From the NCBI GenBank assembly GCA_014529385.2, contig CM043953.1:76930872-76994871 (forward strand): a DNA stretch of 64,000 nucleotides. Direction: 5' to 3'. A program made the translations under genes and the position numbers. The notes under the pieces were generated by a model. That model searched no databases. It worked only from the letters and a program-made list of their open reading frames with translations, and was not told where the DNA came from. Shown one piece after another: positions 1-9,756 of the stretch (position 1 is its first letter; each line of letters begins with the position of its first letter). The DNA comes from Adiantum capillus-veneris. Taxonomy: Eukaryota; Streptophyta; Polypodiopsida; Polypodiales; Pteridaceae.

Positions 1-1
1 G

Positions 2-1513
2 CACTACTTATTAGGGGTCCACTTCACAGTTATTACTGATCACCATGCCCTCAGATATCTGCTCAACAACCCCCAGGTTGCAGGTAGAGTATGGCGATGG
101 CTACTCTTATTTCAAGAGTTCGACTTCGAAGTGGTACTCAGGCCCGGCAAACATCATGTCCTCGCCGACCATCTTTCTCGCGTTTACACTGGTGAAGAAG
201 CAACAGGGGTTGCTGACGACTTTCCGGACAGCAGTCTTTTTAAGGTGGATACCACACCGGAATGGTACGGCGATGTTTTGCATCTGCTTTCTAGGGGCCT
301 CTACCCTGAGAATGCTTCTCCCCTACAGAAGAGACGCCTGTTGCTAAAGTCTAGACCTTTCACTCTCATTGGGGGCCAGTTATACAAATCAGGGCAAGAT
401 GGTGTTCTGAGGCGGTGTGTCTCCCCTCACGAAGTCGAGTATATTTTAGAGGATGCCCATAGTGGTCCCACTGGTGGCCATTACCCTGGCCATATTACTG
501 CACAAAAGATTCTCCAGTGTGGCTTGTGGTGGCCCTATATTTTTCGCGATGCAATCGCCTATGTAAAGGTATGTGATGTATGTCAGCGTTGTGGCCCTAA
601 ACCAAGCAAACAGTCAAACCGTCCTCTGCAGGTCTCTATGGCATGGCAACCCTTTGAGAGGTGGGGCATAGATTTTGTAGGCCCAATTACTCCCTCTGCC
701 CAACCCGGCAATCGGAAGTATCTCTTGGTGGCTACCGACTACGCAACAAAGTGGGCAGAGGTACTTGCCACAACGGACTGCACTGGCACTACAGTAGCCA
801 AGTTTCTCTATGAAAATATTTTGTGCAGGTTTGGATGTCCATTGGAAATCACCAGTGACAGGGGTAGTCACTTTGTGAATGAAACAATTTCTACCTTGCT
901 GGCCAACTACAAGATTTTTCACAGAAAATCTTGTTCTTATTACCCTAGAGCAAATGGGCAGGCAGAGAGCACTAATAAGGTTCTGATAGCACTCCTGCGG
1001 AAAGCATGTCATCTTCATCCATCAACTTGGGCTCAAGCTATCCACGGTACACTTTGGGCATATCGAACTTCTTTCAAAGCCACAACCAATCACACTCCAT
1101 TTCAATTGGCGTTCGGGTTGGAAGCGATAGCACCTTTCGAATTCAACTCAGGGTCCCCGCGAGTGGGAAGTCTTCGTGCCAATAGAAATTTGGGGTCGGC
1201 AGCAGTCTCTCGTCTTTTCATTTTGGAGGAAAGCCGAGGTTTGGCTTCACTGGCTCTAGAAGCAGAGCAGCTTCGTCGTAAAGCCTGGCATGATCGCCAT
1301 CTCAGGAAGCCACAAATAACACAAGGAGCACTCGTGCTACTTTATCAGGCCAAGTTTTTGAAAAAAGCAAAGAAGCTGGTTCCAGCTTGGCAAGGGCCCT
1401 TTAGAGTACAGGAGGTTTTGCCACAGGGGGCTGTCCAGTTAGTCACTTTGGAAGGCGTCCCTTTGCCACTGGTAAATGGCTCCAGAATCAAGTGCTATTA
1501 CTCCTCTGAGTAA
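2..1513 (+). CDS. Ty3/gypsy pol fragment: RNase H end plus integrase (element left edge cut by window)
   Basis: The frame is open from base 2, so the protein enters from outside the window; a Met at 131 is only internal. The first ~45 codons are the end of an RT-coupled RNase H (TDHHALRYLL, then the LADHLSRV tail). The integrase follows, with an HHCC zinc-binding segment (H-x3-H near 478-492, C-x2-C near 571-582) and a DDE core: Asp in WGIDFVGP, Asp in TSDRGSHF and Glu in NGQAES. A C-terminal GPF-type module (WQGPFRV) comes next, and no chromodomain follows. Integrase inserts the retrotransposon cDNA into host DNA in the nucleus. The GPF tail without a chromodomain is typical of the plant Tat/Athila-type lineages; that assignment is inference. 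This stretch has no stop or frameshift, unlike most elements in the window. Confidence 0.9.
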   Translation, partial: HYLLGVHFTVITDHHALRYLLNNPQVAGRVWRWLLLFQEFDFEVVLRPGKHHVLADHLSRVYTGEEATGVADDFPDSSLFKVDTTPEWYGDVLHLLSRGLYPENASPLQKRRLLLKSRPFTLIGGQLYKSGQDGVLRRCVSPHEVEYILEDAHSGPTGGHYPGHITAQKILQCGLWWPYIFRDAIAYVKVCDVCQRCGPKPSKQSNRPLQVSMAWQPFERWGIDFVGPITPSAQPGNRKYLLVATDYATKWAEVLATTDCTGTTVAKFLYENILCRFGCPLEITSDRGSHFVNETISTLLANYKIFHRKSCSYYPRANGQAESTNKVLIALLRKACHLHPSTWAQAIHGTLWAYRTSFKATTNHTPFQLAFGLEAIAPFEFNSGSPRVGSLRANRNLGSAAVSRLFILEESRGLASLALEAEQLRRKAWHDRHLRKPQITQGALVLLYQAKFLKKAKKLVPAWQGPFRVQEVLPQGAVQLVTLEGVPLPLVNGSRIKCYYSSE

Positions 1514-2060
1514 AGGGTATGCAACTTTCCGCCATCTGTAGGTTCTATGGCCCATCTCTCTCCTCCCCTCGAGCCTTCCACCAGAATAGATGTTCTGTTA
1601 CTGTCTCAGTTTTTGCTATGTTTGTAAGTTTCCGCCTTTCCTCTAAGATATCTTTTCTCCACTAAGTCCTCTTGGTAATTGGGTATTATCGGGAACTTCT
1701 GCAAGAGTCACTCCTCCTCACTGGACTCCTCCTATAATCAGTCACTCTTCTAATTCCTCTAATGGTTTCTATCCTCAGTGTTATTTGCAGTTAAGTATTA
1801 AGACTAGTGGGGACTCTGCTTAGATGGCAATTGGGATAATGAGCAAGGTGTAATCAAGGACTTGGCTTGATGGGACTCCCAATGCCATACTGTCTATGGG
1901 AAGAATATAGGCTTTACTGCAGGAACCTTAATCTCCCAATGAGTCAAAATTACCCTCCCTTTTATCTGCTCGAAAATTGTAGCTGCTAAAAAATTAGCAC
2001 TTTGTACCTTCTCTTTGCTTCTGCTATCACTTTGTACCGAGTACCGAGTGTGATCATCGG
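1514..2060 (+). other. Non-coding stretch downstream of integrase
   Basis: No credible coding frame. The sequence is pyrimidine-rich with repeated ctcct motifs. It is probably the untranslated region or LTR-proximal part of the preceding gypsy element, but I see no clear polypurine tract or TG...CA LTR boundary. Confidence 0.35.
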
Positions 2061-2668
2061 CCCTACCCTCTCCCACACCCCCTCTCGCCCTACCCTATAC
2101 TCTCGCCCCCTACCCTCTCCCACACCCCCTCTCGCCCTACCCTATACTCTCGCCCCCTACCCTCTCCCACACCCCCTCTCGCCCCTACCCTATACTCTCG
2201 CCACTATCCTCCCCTCTCGGCGCTACCCTCTCCCACAACCCCTCTCGCCCCCTACCCTAAACTCTTGACCCTATCCTCCCCTACCCTCCTCTCTCGCCCC
2301 CTACCCTCTCCCACACCCCCTCTCGCCCCTACCCTATACTCTCGCCCCTATCCTCCCCTCTCGCCCCTACCCTCTCCCGCACCCCCTCTCGCCCCTATCC
2401 TCCCCTCTCGCCCCTACCCTATTATCTCGCCCCTATCCTCCCCTCTCGCCCCTACCCTCTCCCGCACCCCCTCTCGCCCCTACCCTCCCCTCTCGCCCCT
2501 ACCCTCTCCCGCACCCCCTCTCGCCCCTATCCTCCCCTCTCGCCCCTACCCTCTCCCACACCCTCTCGCCTACCCTCTCACAGCAACCCTCGCCCCTAAC
2601 CGTCCCCTCTCGCCCTAACCTCCCACTCTCGCCCCTACTCTCTCTCAGCACCCCTCTCGCCCTGCCCT
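2061..2668 (+). repeat. CT-rich minisatellite (CCCTACCCTCTC... units)
   Basis: Tandem, imperfect C/T-only units built from the blocks CCCTACCCTCTCCCACACCC, CTCTCGCC and CTATACTCTCGCC, repeated about 15-20 times with unit lengths varying around 30-50 bp. One strand is almost free of purines. Open frames across it (2002-2618) are by-products of the repeat. It lies between a gypsy integrase and a long open frame, a position where large plant gypsy elements often carry tandem arrays. Confidence 0.85.
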
Positions 2669-2815
2669 CTACTTGCCCTACTGGTTCAAATTTGCTGCCC
2701 TAAATTGTGTTTTGCAGCAAAACTAAAGCATCACGTGCTTTTCCATTGCCAGCCTAAATCGTTTTGCAGAAGAAAATCCAACCTGGCCTTTTCTTCCAAC
2801 CTGGCCTATATCTGA

Positions 2816-4663
2816 GTGCTTTTCCATCACTTGACTACTCAGAGGCTCGGTTTGTCATCCGACCTCAACATGGCAGGGGGTAGCAAGCAACAGGAGAAAC
2901 AGCAAGAAGGAAGTAGCAAGAAAAAGGTAGAGTTGAAGAGGAGGAAAGCTCTGGTTGCATCAGAGAGCGAAGCAGATGAAGTATCTGCAAGCAGCAGCAG
3001 CCATGACATAGAGAACTTTACCTCCAGTGACCCAAGTGATAAGAGCTACAAAGCAGACTCAGCAGCATCTGATGATTCCGATGTCAATTCCGAGTCAGGT
3101 GCATCCAGTGATCAAGAGGAACACTCAAAGGTGGCTCAGAAAAAAGAAAAGCAGCAAATTATCACTCATGAAATCAAGAGGCCTGCTTCTTCAAAAAATC
3201 GCACAGCATTTTCATTACATTTTCATATGCAGCAACCTCGACCATCTCTCAGCGAGGTGCTGTCGATTGCTCAGCTACGGACTCTGGGCCTCACAGAATT
3301 GGCTGATGCAAATTTACCTGATACTATTCTAGCAGAACTGATACATCAACTGCTGAAAAACTTTCCAAAGGTCCGGGGCCACAAGCTAACAGCTACAAGG
3401 CTTGGCCATGCCATGGGTATGACCAACTTTCCAGCTGTGAAGTCTACTACTCGCACTTTCTCTTTGTTGTCCAAGGACGCGACAATTCAAGCATGTAAAG
3501 AGCTATTGAGCTCGGATCACCCAAATTATGAGCGAAACAGACGGCTTCTCGCAATCTTCAGGTATTACTTTCTCGCTCGGGATGCCAAAGAAGACAAGGT
3601 ACAAACAGATATTCTCACTACATTCTCCCACTGCGACGGGCTATACTGTTTAATCCACACTATCCCATGTGGATTCCACCAAATTCTCTTCAGCTCTCTG
3701 CAGTCTAGGGCTAAAAGATTTCGGGCCCAAGTGCAGTCTATGCAGTTAACTTTTAGATGTTTTGCGGCGCCTCTCTTGGCATGGATCATAAACATACCTA
3801 TTAACATAAATGAAGTGGATGAGGAACAGGGAACCTCGAAAGGGAAAAGGAAACCCGTGAGCATGCAAGTAGACCCCACAGTCACCAAGAAAAAGAAGAT
3901 CAAGGCGAAAGTGATGAAGGATACAGTGAAGTCTCTACTCTCCTTGCCAGTTTCTGAGAGACAGCAGACTAGGGTACATCTTCAGCGTCATACGTCTACT
4001 GCTACACCTGGTTCTGCTGTGCCGACACCAGTGTCAACTGCCGCTCCTCAGGATAGGATGGTCACTTCACCCTTACAAGATCCTCTTCCTTCTTCTCCCA
4101 TCTTCACTCATACACCGGTCAACATATCACTCGTTGCACCTACAACAACAATCTCTGAGGCACCTTCTACACCGAGTGTCCCTACTTCTAGCTCGCCGAT
4201 TGTGCCACCATTTGCACCTACTTTTAGCTCGCCGGTAGTGCCACATGTGCGCCCTCCAGCATCACATCCATCTGAGGGATCTTCAGGTAGGACCGACTCC
4301 ACTTCTCTGTTTCAGCTTTCAGAGAAGTTGCTTCAGGACTCCAGAGCTGCTATTGCCACCATCGAGCTAGGCGTGGAGCAGCTAGCTGCAACCCACCAGC
4401 ATCACTCCGCCACATACGCAGCTATGGAGGGATCCCTGCGAGTTGCCGAGAGTGCCATCGCAGATCGAGATGCAACGAGTTTTGCACTACAGCAGGCATT
4501 GAAGATAAAGTCGAGAATTATTGATGACCTCAAAGCACAGGTGCAAGGATTTCAAGAAATGCTTATGTATGATACCAGCAACACCGTCACAGCAAGGAAC
4601 ACTCTGGCTCTGCATGTGTGGCATCTGGATCTGAGACTCTTGCTGAGTGAAGTACTGGACTAG
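2816..4663 (+). CDS. Long ORF of unknown family, possibly the extra ORF of a large gypsy element
   Basis: Open for 615 codons. The likelier start is the Met at 2870 (MAGGSKQQEK), which begins a highly charged N-terminus. Residues ~20-120 (from 2816) are Lys-, Glu- and Ser-rich, with acidic serine blocks like a disordered nuclear protein. Residues ~135-340 form a compositionally ordinary, folded-looking domain with hydrophobic stretches (CFAAPLLAWIINIPINI). A KKKKIK basic patch follows, then a long Pro/Ser/Thr-rich linker (~400-495) and a likely coiled coil (~500-585). The last ~30 codons lie on one arm of an inverted repeat (4575-4660), so the present C-terminus may be a rearrangement product. 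I do not recognise the domain. The order of ordered domain, Ser/Pro linker and coiled coil, placed downstream of integrase on the same strand, resembles extra ORFs of Athila/Tat-type elements; this is inference. A host gene remains possible. Confidence 0.5.
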   Translation: MLFHHLTTQRLGLSSDLNMAGGSKQQEKQQEGSSKKKVELKRRKALVASESEADEVSASSSSHDIENFTSSDPSDKSYKADSAASDDSDVNSESGASSDQEEHSKVAQKKEKQQIITHEIKRPASSKNRTAFSLHFHMQQPRPSLSEVLSIAQLRTLGLTELADANLPDTILAELIHQLLKNFPKVRGHKLTATRLGHAMGMTNFPAVKSTTRTFSLLSKDATIQACKELLSSDHPNYERNRRLLAIFRYYFLARDAKEDKVQTDILTTFSHCDGLYCLIHTIPCGFHQILFSSLQSRAKRFRAQVQSMQLTFRCFAAPLLAWIINIPININEVDEEQGTSKGKRKPVSMQVDPTVTKKKKIKAKVMKDTVKSLLSLPVSERQQTRVHLQRHTSTATPGSAVPTPVSTAAPQDRMVTSPLQDPLPSSPIFTHTPVNISLVAPTTTISEAPSTPSVPTSSSPIVPPFAPTFSSPVVPHVRPPASHPSEGSSGRTDSTSLFQLSEKLLQDSRAAIATIELGVEQLAATHQHHSATYAAMEGSLRVAESAIADRDATSFALQQALKIKSRIIDDLKAQVQGFQEMLMYDTSNTVTARNTLALHVWHLDLRLLLSEVLD

Positions 4664-5279
4664 GCCAGGGATACAGGTCCAGAGTCCAGCTACCTTTGCA
4701 GTGCCAGCAGGTCCCTCTCAGCCCTCTCAGCCAAGGTTGGATCAAAACGTACGTATTGATCCGTTCCGTACCGTACGGACGTTATGTACGGATCAGTACC
4801 GTACGGAACGATCCGTACGCCGTTTTTTTTTTTTGGGTGTGGGAAGACCATACAATGCTGATTTTAAATAAAAATCCAAATCTCTTGCAATAGTTACACA
4901 GTATATGGTTGTCTTGTAAAACGTGTCTTTGAATGTCTCTATAAGTTGTTGGCTTCTCTCTTGTTTTTTATTGGAAATGTCCTAGAATATTTAGTACTTT
5001 GCGATTTTTTTACAAGAGTACGTATTTTTACGTACGTAAAAATTTTTCCTGTATGGAACAACGTACAGTACGTACATATACGCCACGTACAGTACGTTTG
5101 GTACCACCTTGCTCTCAGCAGTTCATGGGACACTACCCAGCAGGTCCCTCTCAGCCCTCTTAGCAGTTCATGGGACACTACCCACAGTCCCAGGTCCAGT
5201 ACTTCACTCATCAAGAGTCTCAGATCCAGATGCCACACATGCAGAGCCAGAGTGTTCCTTGCTGTGACGGTGTTGCTGG
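4575..5279. repeat. 86-bp inverted repeat (arms 4575-4660 and 5194-5279)
   Basis: The arm at 4575-4660 is the reverse complement of 5194-5279 with a single mismatch seen by eye (85/86). Today's spacer is ~533 bp, but 388 bp of that is a hAT MITE plus its target duplication, so the original loop was about 145 bp. The loop also holds a ~45-bp tandem unit containing the block GGTCCCTCTCAGCCCTCT, found at 4710 and 5142. Transcribed RNA could fold into a near-perfect hairpin. Confidence 0.9.
4724..5119. mobile_element. hAT-type MITE copy 1 with 8-bp target duplication
   Basis: The element is 4732-5111 (380 bp), flanked on both sides by the perfect 8-bp direct repeat CTCTCAGC (4724-4731, 5112-5119). 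Its ends are inverted repeats: left CAAGGTTGGATCAAAACGT, right (reverse complement) CAAGGTGGTACCAAACGT. An 8-bp duplication and CAAGG termini fit the hAT superfamily. There is no coding capacity, so it would have been moved by a transposase in trans. The interior starts and ends with CGTACG-rich palindromic blocks and is T-rich. A second copy lies at 20155-20560. Confidence 0.9.
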
Positions 5280-5493
5280 TGCACACCGCCATGGTTGCAT
5301 TACTAGGCGTCCGGAGTTCACTTCAGGGCAGGTACTCCCATCCGCTGTGCAGCAGATGGCTGCTACAACCACAGGAAATCAAGGTATGCAAAGCACAGGA
5401 CAGCAACCGCATGGTTACACTATTGATCTGATGGCTCCTCCCGATCCGGAAGCTTCTGGAGCAGCAGTGGGGACGACCCTTTCCCTTGGGTGA
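5120..5493 (+). pseudogene. Gln/Pro-rich coding remnant interrupted by the MITE
   Basis: Once the MITE is discounted, the reading across 4670-4731 (GPSQPSQ) continues into QFMGHYP at 5118-5140 and then, after an in-frame TAG near 5161, into a Gln-rich stretch (SQVQYF, HQESQIQMPHMQSQS) that stays open to 5493. It looks like a low-complexity tail of a retrotransposon or host protein. Family unknown. Confidence 0.35.
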
Positions 5494-6139
5494 CAGGACT
5501 GTGCTCTTACCTCATCTTTCATGGTACATATAGTTACTTTTGCAGTTTCATTCAGTTTTGGCTCACCGAGACGGTGACCAGTCTTGTGGCGGGCAACCTG
5601 TAGCCTGCTACAGTGTCACTTCAGAGGACAGGCAGTTGGACAGTTAGCTACAGTTGGTCTGGTTCACATTGGACGGACCCTTTGGCTGGGAGTGACACGT
5701 GGCAGGGTACCTACGGTGGTCTAGTGGACGTCGTGGCCAGGTCACCACCACCACTCAGTTTGGAGATAGACTTAGCTGGCTGGACATTTATGGGCCGTTG
5801 GTGGCTCTTATGGTTGTACATATCAGTAGTCGTTTTGGGGGAGTTGGGGCTTATCTTGCACGTGGTCGTCTAGAGAGTCTTACACAGAGCACTGCTACAC
5901 CATCCATGCACATCTGAGCCTCGACACCCCATCTTGTACCTGTGAGTCCTGGGCTGGACCTGAGTGTGCTGCCACTCCAGAGTCTGTACAAGGTCCTTTG
6001 AGTTAGTCGAGTCCACATGTTCTGGTCTACTGCTGTGTCTCTGTTATTATCCATTGTTTCTTGTATTTTATTCTGTTGAGAGAGTTTCTGTTTGTTGAGT
6101 GAGATTGTCACGCACATTGCACTGGGGGACACCCACACT
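5494..6139. other. Unassigned stretch between the inverted repeat and LINE A
   Basis: Short overlapping frames occur (for example 5613-5873), with composition too biased to call a gene. An AATAAAA-like motif is readable on the minus strand near 6073-6067. Nothing recognisable. Confidence 0.3.
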
Positions 6140-6848
6140 GTAGAGAGCACGACACATTATCCGCGCTACAATCCTCCGTAAGCTGGAGGAGATGCTCTCT
6201 GTAGAAAGCCATCTTCGTGCCCAGCCCCTGTGCTGGTTGTATCCATGTCCTCTTGGTGTCTAGTTGAGTCAAGTCCTGGCGGATGAGCCTGGTGATCTCG
6301 GACCGTGTAAGAGTCAGAGAAGGTGCATCCAGTGAATACTGGAAGGGAGGCAATCTGTCTATGCTGAACCCATGCGCCTAAAACCATGATGTCATCTCCC
6401 CATACCAGCATGCTGTATCTCCCTACATGGCTAAATGTCGAGAGGACTCAAGTGCAAGGCGGGCATATCTGTCTCTGGAAAGTTCCCACATGCGGTGCAT
6501 GAAGGAGATAGATCTGGTGAGTGCCTCAACCACTAGTGGGGGGGCAGCTAGCTCTGCTCGTACAATAGCACGTGGTACTGAAGCCTTGGCTCTAATGAGC
6601 TGCAAGATCATAGAGACCAGAGGCTTCTCCATGTCCCCCCATCCATCACTGCGGCTTGTCCTCCCATGATGATCAAGTGAAGGTCCCCAAAATTCAAATC
6701 TCAGCTCCATAAAGCAATGGAGAAGCCACCAAAGTGTCAAAGAGCCAGAGCTTCGTCCGAGGCTCCTACAACTGAACCTGTGAACACATCCTTTCCAATC
6801 TACCTAATGCTGCATGGGCTCTGGTCAATCTAGTCTCTGCTGCCCTCC
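6140..6848 (-). pseudogene. LINE A C-terminal domain remnant
   Basis: Pieces such as LFDTLVASPLLYGAEIWGP and LTRSEITRLIRQDL align by eye with the LINE B region after RT (TPVLLYGVEVWGG and the DTCHLVKDALI stretch). Several stops and shifts. Similarity stops at about 6140, well before the expected zinc finger. Confidence 0.6.
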
Positions 6849-7445
6849 TCAATGAAAATGCTGGCCCACTAAAAACCACTCCAAGGTAAGTGTAAGCATC
6901 TGTATACTCCACTGTCTCCTGGCCGTATGTGAATGCTGGCGCTGACTCCTAATCCATTGTGGGGTGGTATTAAATACCATGACCTTGGTTTTATCAAGGT
7001 TGACGGACAAACCACTTTCCTGGGCAATTCTATGCAAAGCATCCAAGTGACGTTGCATCCTGTCCGGAGAGTCGGAGATCAACACAATATCATCAACATA
7101 TAGCAATAGTGGAATCCATGTCCCTGCCAGCTGTGCACCTCTATCACCATCTCTCTCAATGTAGTCAGAAACCTCATCCACATACATCAAATATAGTAGG
7201 AGAGAGCGGGCAGCCCTGCTTCACCCCAATAGTGGAGTAAACCGGTGTGGATAGACCCTCTGGGGTGCGTACATGCCCCACTACTGACCTATATAATGCC
7301 ATGACCCCCCAAATGGGCTTTGTGGGTACTATTGCTGTAATCTGCGCATCAATCTAGCTCTGGGCACTGTGTCAAATGCTTTGCGAAAATTCACAAAGCT
7401 ACAATAGATCCGTCTCCCACGCGATCTGCCCTCCTCAATGATGGC
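6849..7445 (-). pseudogene. LINE A RT catalytic core (frameshifted)
   Basis: Reading on from the TGA gives FVNFRKAFDTVPR (motif A), GVKQGCPLSPTIF (motif B) and LLLYVDDIVLIS (motif C), but in different frames, with shifts near 7326 and 7200. In motif A the catalytic Asp of the usual FVDF is Asn (FVNF), so this copy would be dead even without the frameshifts. The fingers/palm order is normal. Confidence 0.8.
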
Positions 7446-9035
7446 TCAGAGTGTCAAGATATGGTCAAGAGTAGAAAAACCCCTCCTGAAACCTCCCTGC
7501 CCGGCTGCGCGTATCCCCTCCCTCTCTGCCCATCTACTCCGCTCCTGCTCAAGAATAGATGCGTACAACTGTGCCAATGTGTGTCCAATCATGATAGTGC
7601 GATAATTCCCAGGCTCCATAGGGTCTCCTGATTTGAAGATAGGTACAATAGTAGATAGGCTCCAAGTATCAGACAAGCCCTCACACATGGCACGGTTAAA
7701 CATAACTGCTAGAAGCTCTGCTAGTAAATCTCTGGCATTCGTGAAATGCTCAGCCACTAAGCCATCATGATCATATGCTCTCCCAGTCCTCATCCTGTCA
7801 ATGGCCTTCCTCACCATCTCAGCGGCAAAAAAGGCACATGTGTGTGGGCATGGATCGGGGGGGTCGGGAAGGGGGGGCTGCTCAGGAACTGTGTACAGAG
7901 ATGATGCATACTGACCCCAGGCCTCTGTAGAAGTGATGGCAAGGGGGGGTGGGGGGGGGGGGGAGTGCTCATGAAAGAGCCGCCATGCCTCACGTGAGTC
8001 CTGACTCAAGAATAGCTGGTATAGATCTTGCTCTAGGCGAGCTAAAAATGCCCTCTTCTGCCGCCGCACTAGGCGTCGGAAGTCAATCTGTGACTGTCTG
8101 TGAGTGATGTCCCCCAAAAGCACCTCCCTCTGAAGTCTAGCTCTAGTGTCCCGGCATTCCTCATCATACCAACTGTTCTGGGGCATGCTCCTCGAACGGC
8201 ATCTTTGCTCAGGCTGGGTATGTGGGTATGCCTCGTCTGCTGCATCATGTAGTGTCTGTGTCAGTATAGTAGTAAGCTCCTCCAGAGGTCGCCCTGGCTC
8301 CTCTGTGCACAGGCGTCTGTAGATCCCATCTATGTATACAGAGTTTGTCTCCCGTGTGAAGGTGTAGCGAGTAGGGGCTACTGCCCGTAGCTTGTGTGCT
8401 ACACTAAACTGAAAAGAGATGGTCAACGACACAAGAGCATGGTCCATTGCCACACCAACAGGTCTGGGTCCAACCGTGAGATCTTGGATACAAGAGATGA
8501 GGCTCAGCTGTGCCATGACATTATCCACTGTGCTGGCTCCATGTCTGTGTGGAAAGCATGTAAAACCCCCCGCAGCGGGAAATCTCTGTAGGCCATTCAA
8601 GATGGCCAATCCATGTGCAGTCCCCATGTCTATCAAGTGTCGTCCATACTCAGTGTGTTCTCCATCTTGTGGTAGTCTGGATAGGCCCGTCTCTGCAACA
8701 TCCAACTCTCTCAGCATCTCCTGTGAAGTATCATAAAATACTGTCTGATGATGGGCAGTTCTAGCATTGAAATCCCCTAGAATGATGATGTCACCATCTC
8801 TAGAGAACTCCCATATGTCATCATCCAAAATAGAAAAGGGGGACTGTCCTCTGGGTGGTGCATAAACTGACGTACTCGAGGGAAAGTAGCAAATAGCAAT
8901 GTAAAGATATCTGTCTGTCTCTGCTCTCAATCTCACCCACATGTACCTAGCTTGCTCATCCCATGCGGGCTATATGTATCAATGGCTGCAACTCCTCCTT
9001 GAATAACACTGCTACTCCTCTTGAGCCCCGGCCTT
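7446..9035 (-). pseudogene. LINE A endonuclease and N-terminal RT
   Basis: Open from 8942 to an in-frame TGA at 7448-7446. A further endonuclease piece (GVAVLFKEELQPL) lies upstream (~9020-8975) behind a frameshift. Endonuclease signs are IILGDFNART (catalytic Asp/Asn), GFTCFPHR and the MDHALV segment in the SDH position. RT begins with IVPIFKSGDPMEPGNYR (RT motif 1-2) and GGFRRGFSTLDHILTL. The TGA falls where LINE B has Arg (CGA-type codon), so it is probably a CpG C-to-T change. The encoded enzyme would nick genomic DNA and prime reverse transcription there. Confidence 0.85.
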
Positions 9036-9047
9036 TTTTTCATTTTC

Positions 9048-9669
9048 TCATTGAGTCTTCTGATCCGAGATATAAGACTTCAATAAATCTAGAACCACTG
9101 GATTGGCAATCTCACATTGCCCGTCAGTCTGCGGGTGGAACGATGACGAGAACTGCAACCGCGTGCCAATGTTCTCCCAAATTGCCTTCCAAAACAAACT
9201 CGTAAATCTGGGGTCCCTGTCGGAGACAATCGTCTCAGGCATGCCATGTAATCTGAAGATATGGGCCACAAACAATCTCGCTAAGTGATCTGGCTTGACT
9301 GTTTTCTTCACTGGAATGAAATGAGCTTGTTTGCTAAATCTGTCAATAACAGTCCAGATACCATCGTGACCACTCTGTGTTCTTGGGAGATCAAAAATGA
9401 AATCCATTGCAATACTTTCCTAGGGACGGGTGGGTATGGGTAAAGGCTCCCTGTGCTTTATGCCTGTCAAACTTGACCTTCTGGCATACTAAGCAACTGC
9501 GCACAAACTCTTCCACATCCTTCTTGAGTCTCGGCCAAAAGAAGTATCTCTCTACCCCTTTCATGGTGGTAGCAATGCCGCGGTGACCTGTAAAAGGTGG
9601 ATAGTGGCATTCAGTCATAACCTTTTCTCTCAACGGCTGTGTAACGCACAACATGGTTTTTCTCATCAA
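9048..9669 (-). pseudogene. Gypsy C integrase
   Basis: The zinc-binding part reads H-x3-H (HYPPFTGHRG) and C-x2-C (SCLVCQK). The catalytic core reads MDFIFDLP (Asp), VSDRDPRFTS (Asp) and TDGQCEI (Glu), so the DDE triad is present. A frameshift near 9400 separates zinc finger and core. The protein ends about 10 residues after LLKSYI, at the junction with LINE A; the C-terminal part is lost. Confidence 0.88.
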
Positions 9670-9756
9670 GTAGCTATCCCGAATGGAATATCCCGCTACT
9701 GTCTCCCCATCCCATATCCGTGTGAAAACGTTTGCAAAATCTGTACCTGTGGCATA

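Larger units (their letters stand above)
6140..9035 (-). mobile_element. LINE A: non-LTR retrotransposon remnant
   Basis: A minus-strand ORF2-like sequence runs from the middle of an APE-type endonuclease (~9035) through RT to a C-terminal region (~6140). It is missing its 5' end and, unusually, also its 3' end: the CCHC finger seen in the related LINE B at ~17,990-18,050 has no match here. The 5' end abuts gypsy C integrase near 9040. RT motifs align with LINE B, so the two belong to the same clade. Confidence 0.85.

Noticed and set aside
614-1018. 134-codon minus-strand ORF
   Set aside because: Antisense shadow of the integrase gene, whose DDE motifs are on the plus strand.
2002-2618. Pro/Leu/Ser-rich ORFs
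   Set aside because: Products of a C/T-only minisatellite, open in several frames by composition alone.
4575-5279. Terminal inverted repeats of a DNA transposon
   Set aside because: No target duplication outside the arms; the true transposon inside has its own ends and duplication.
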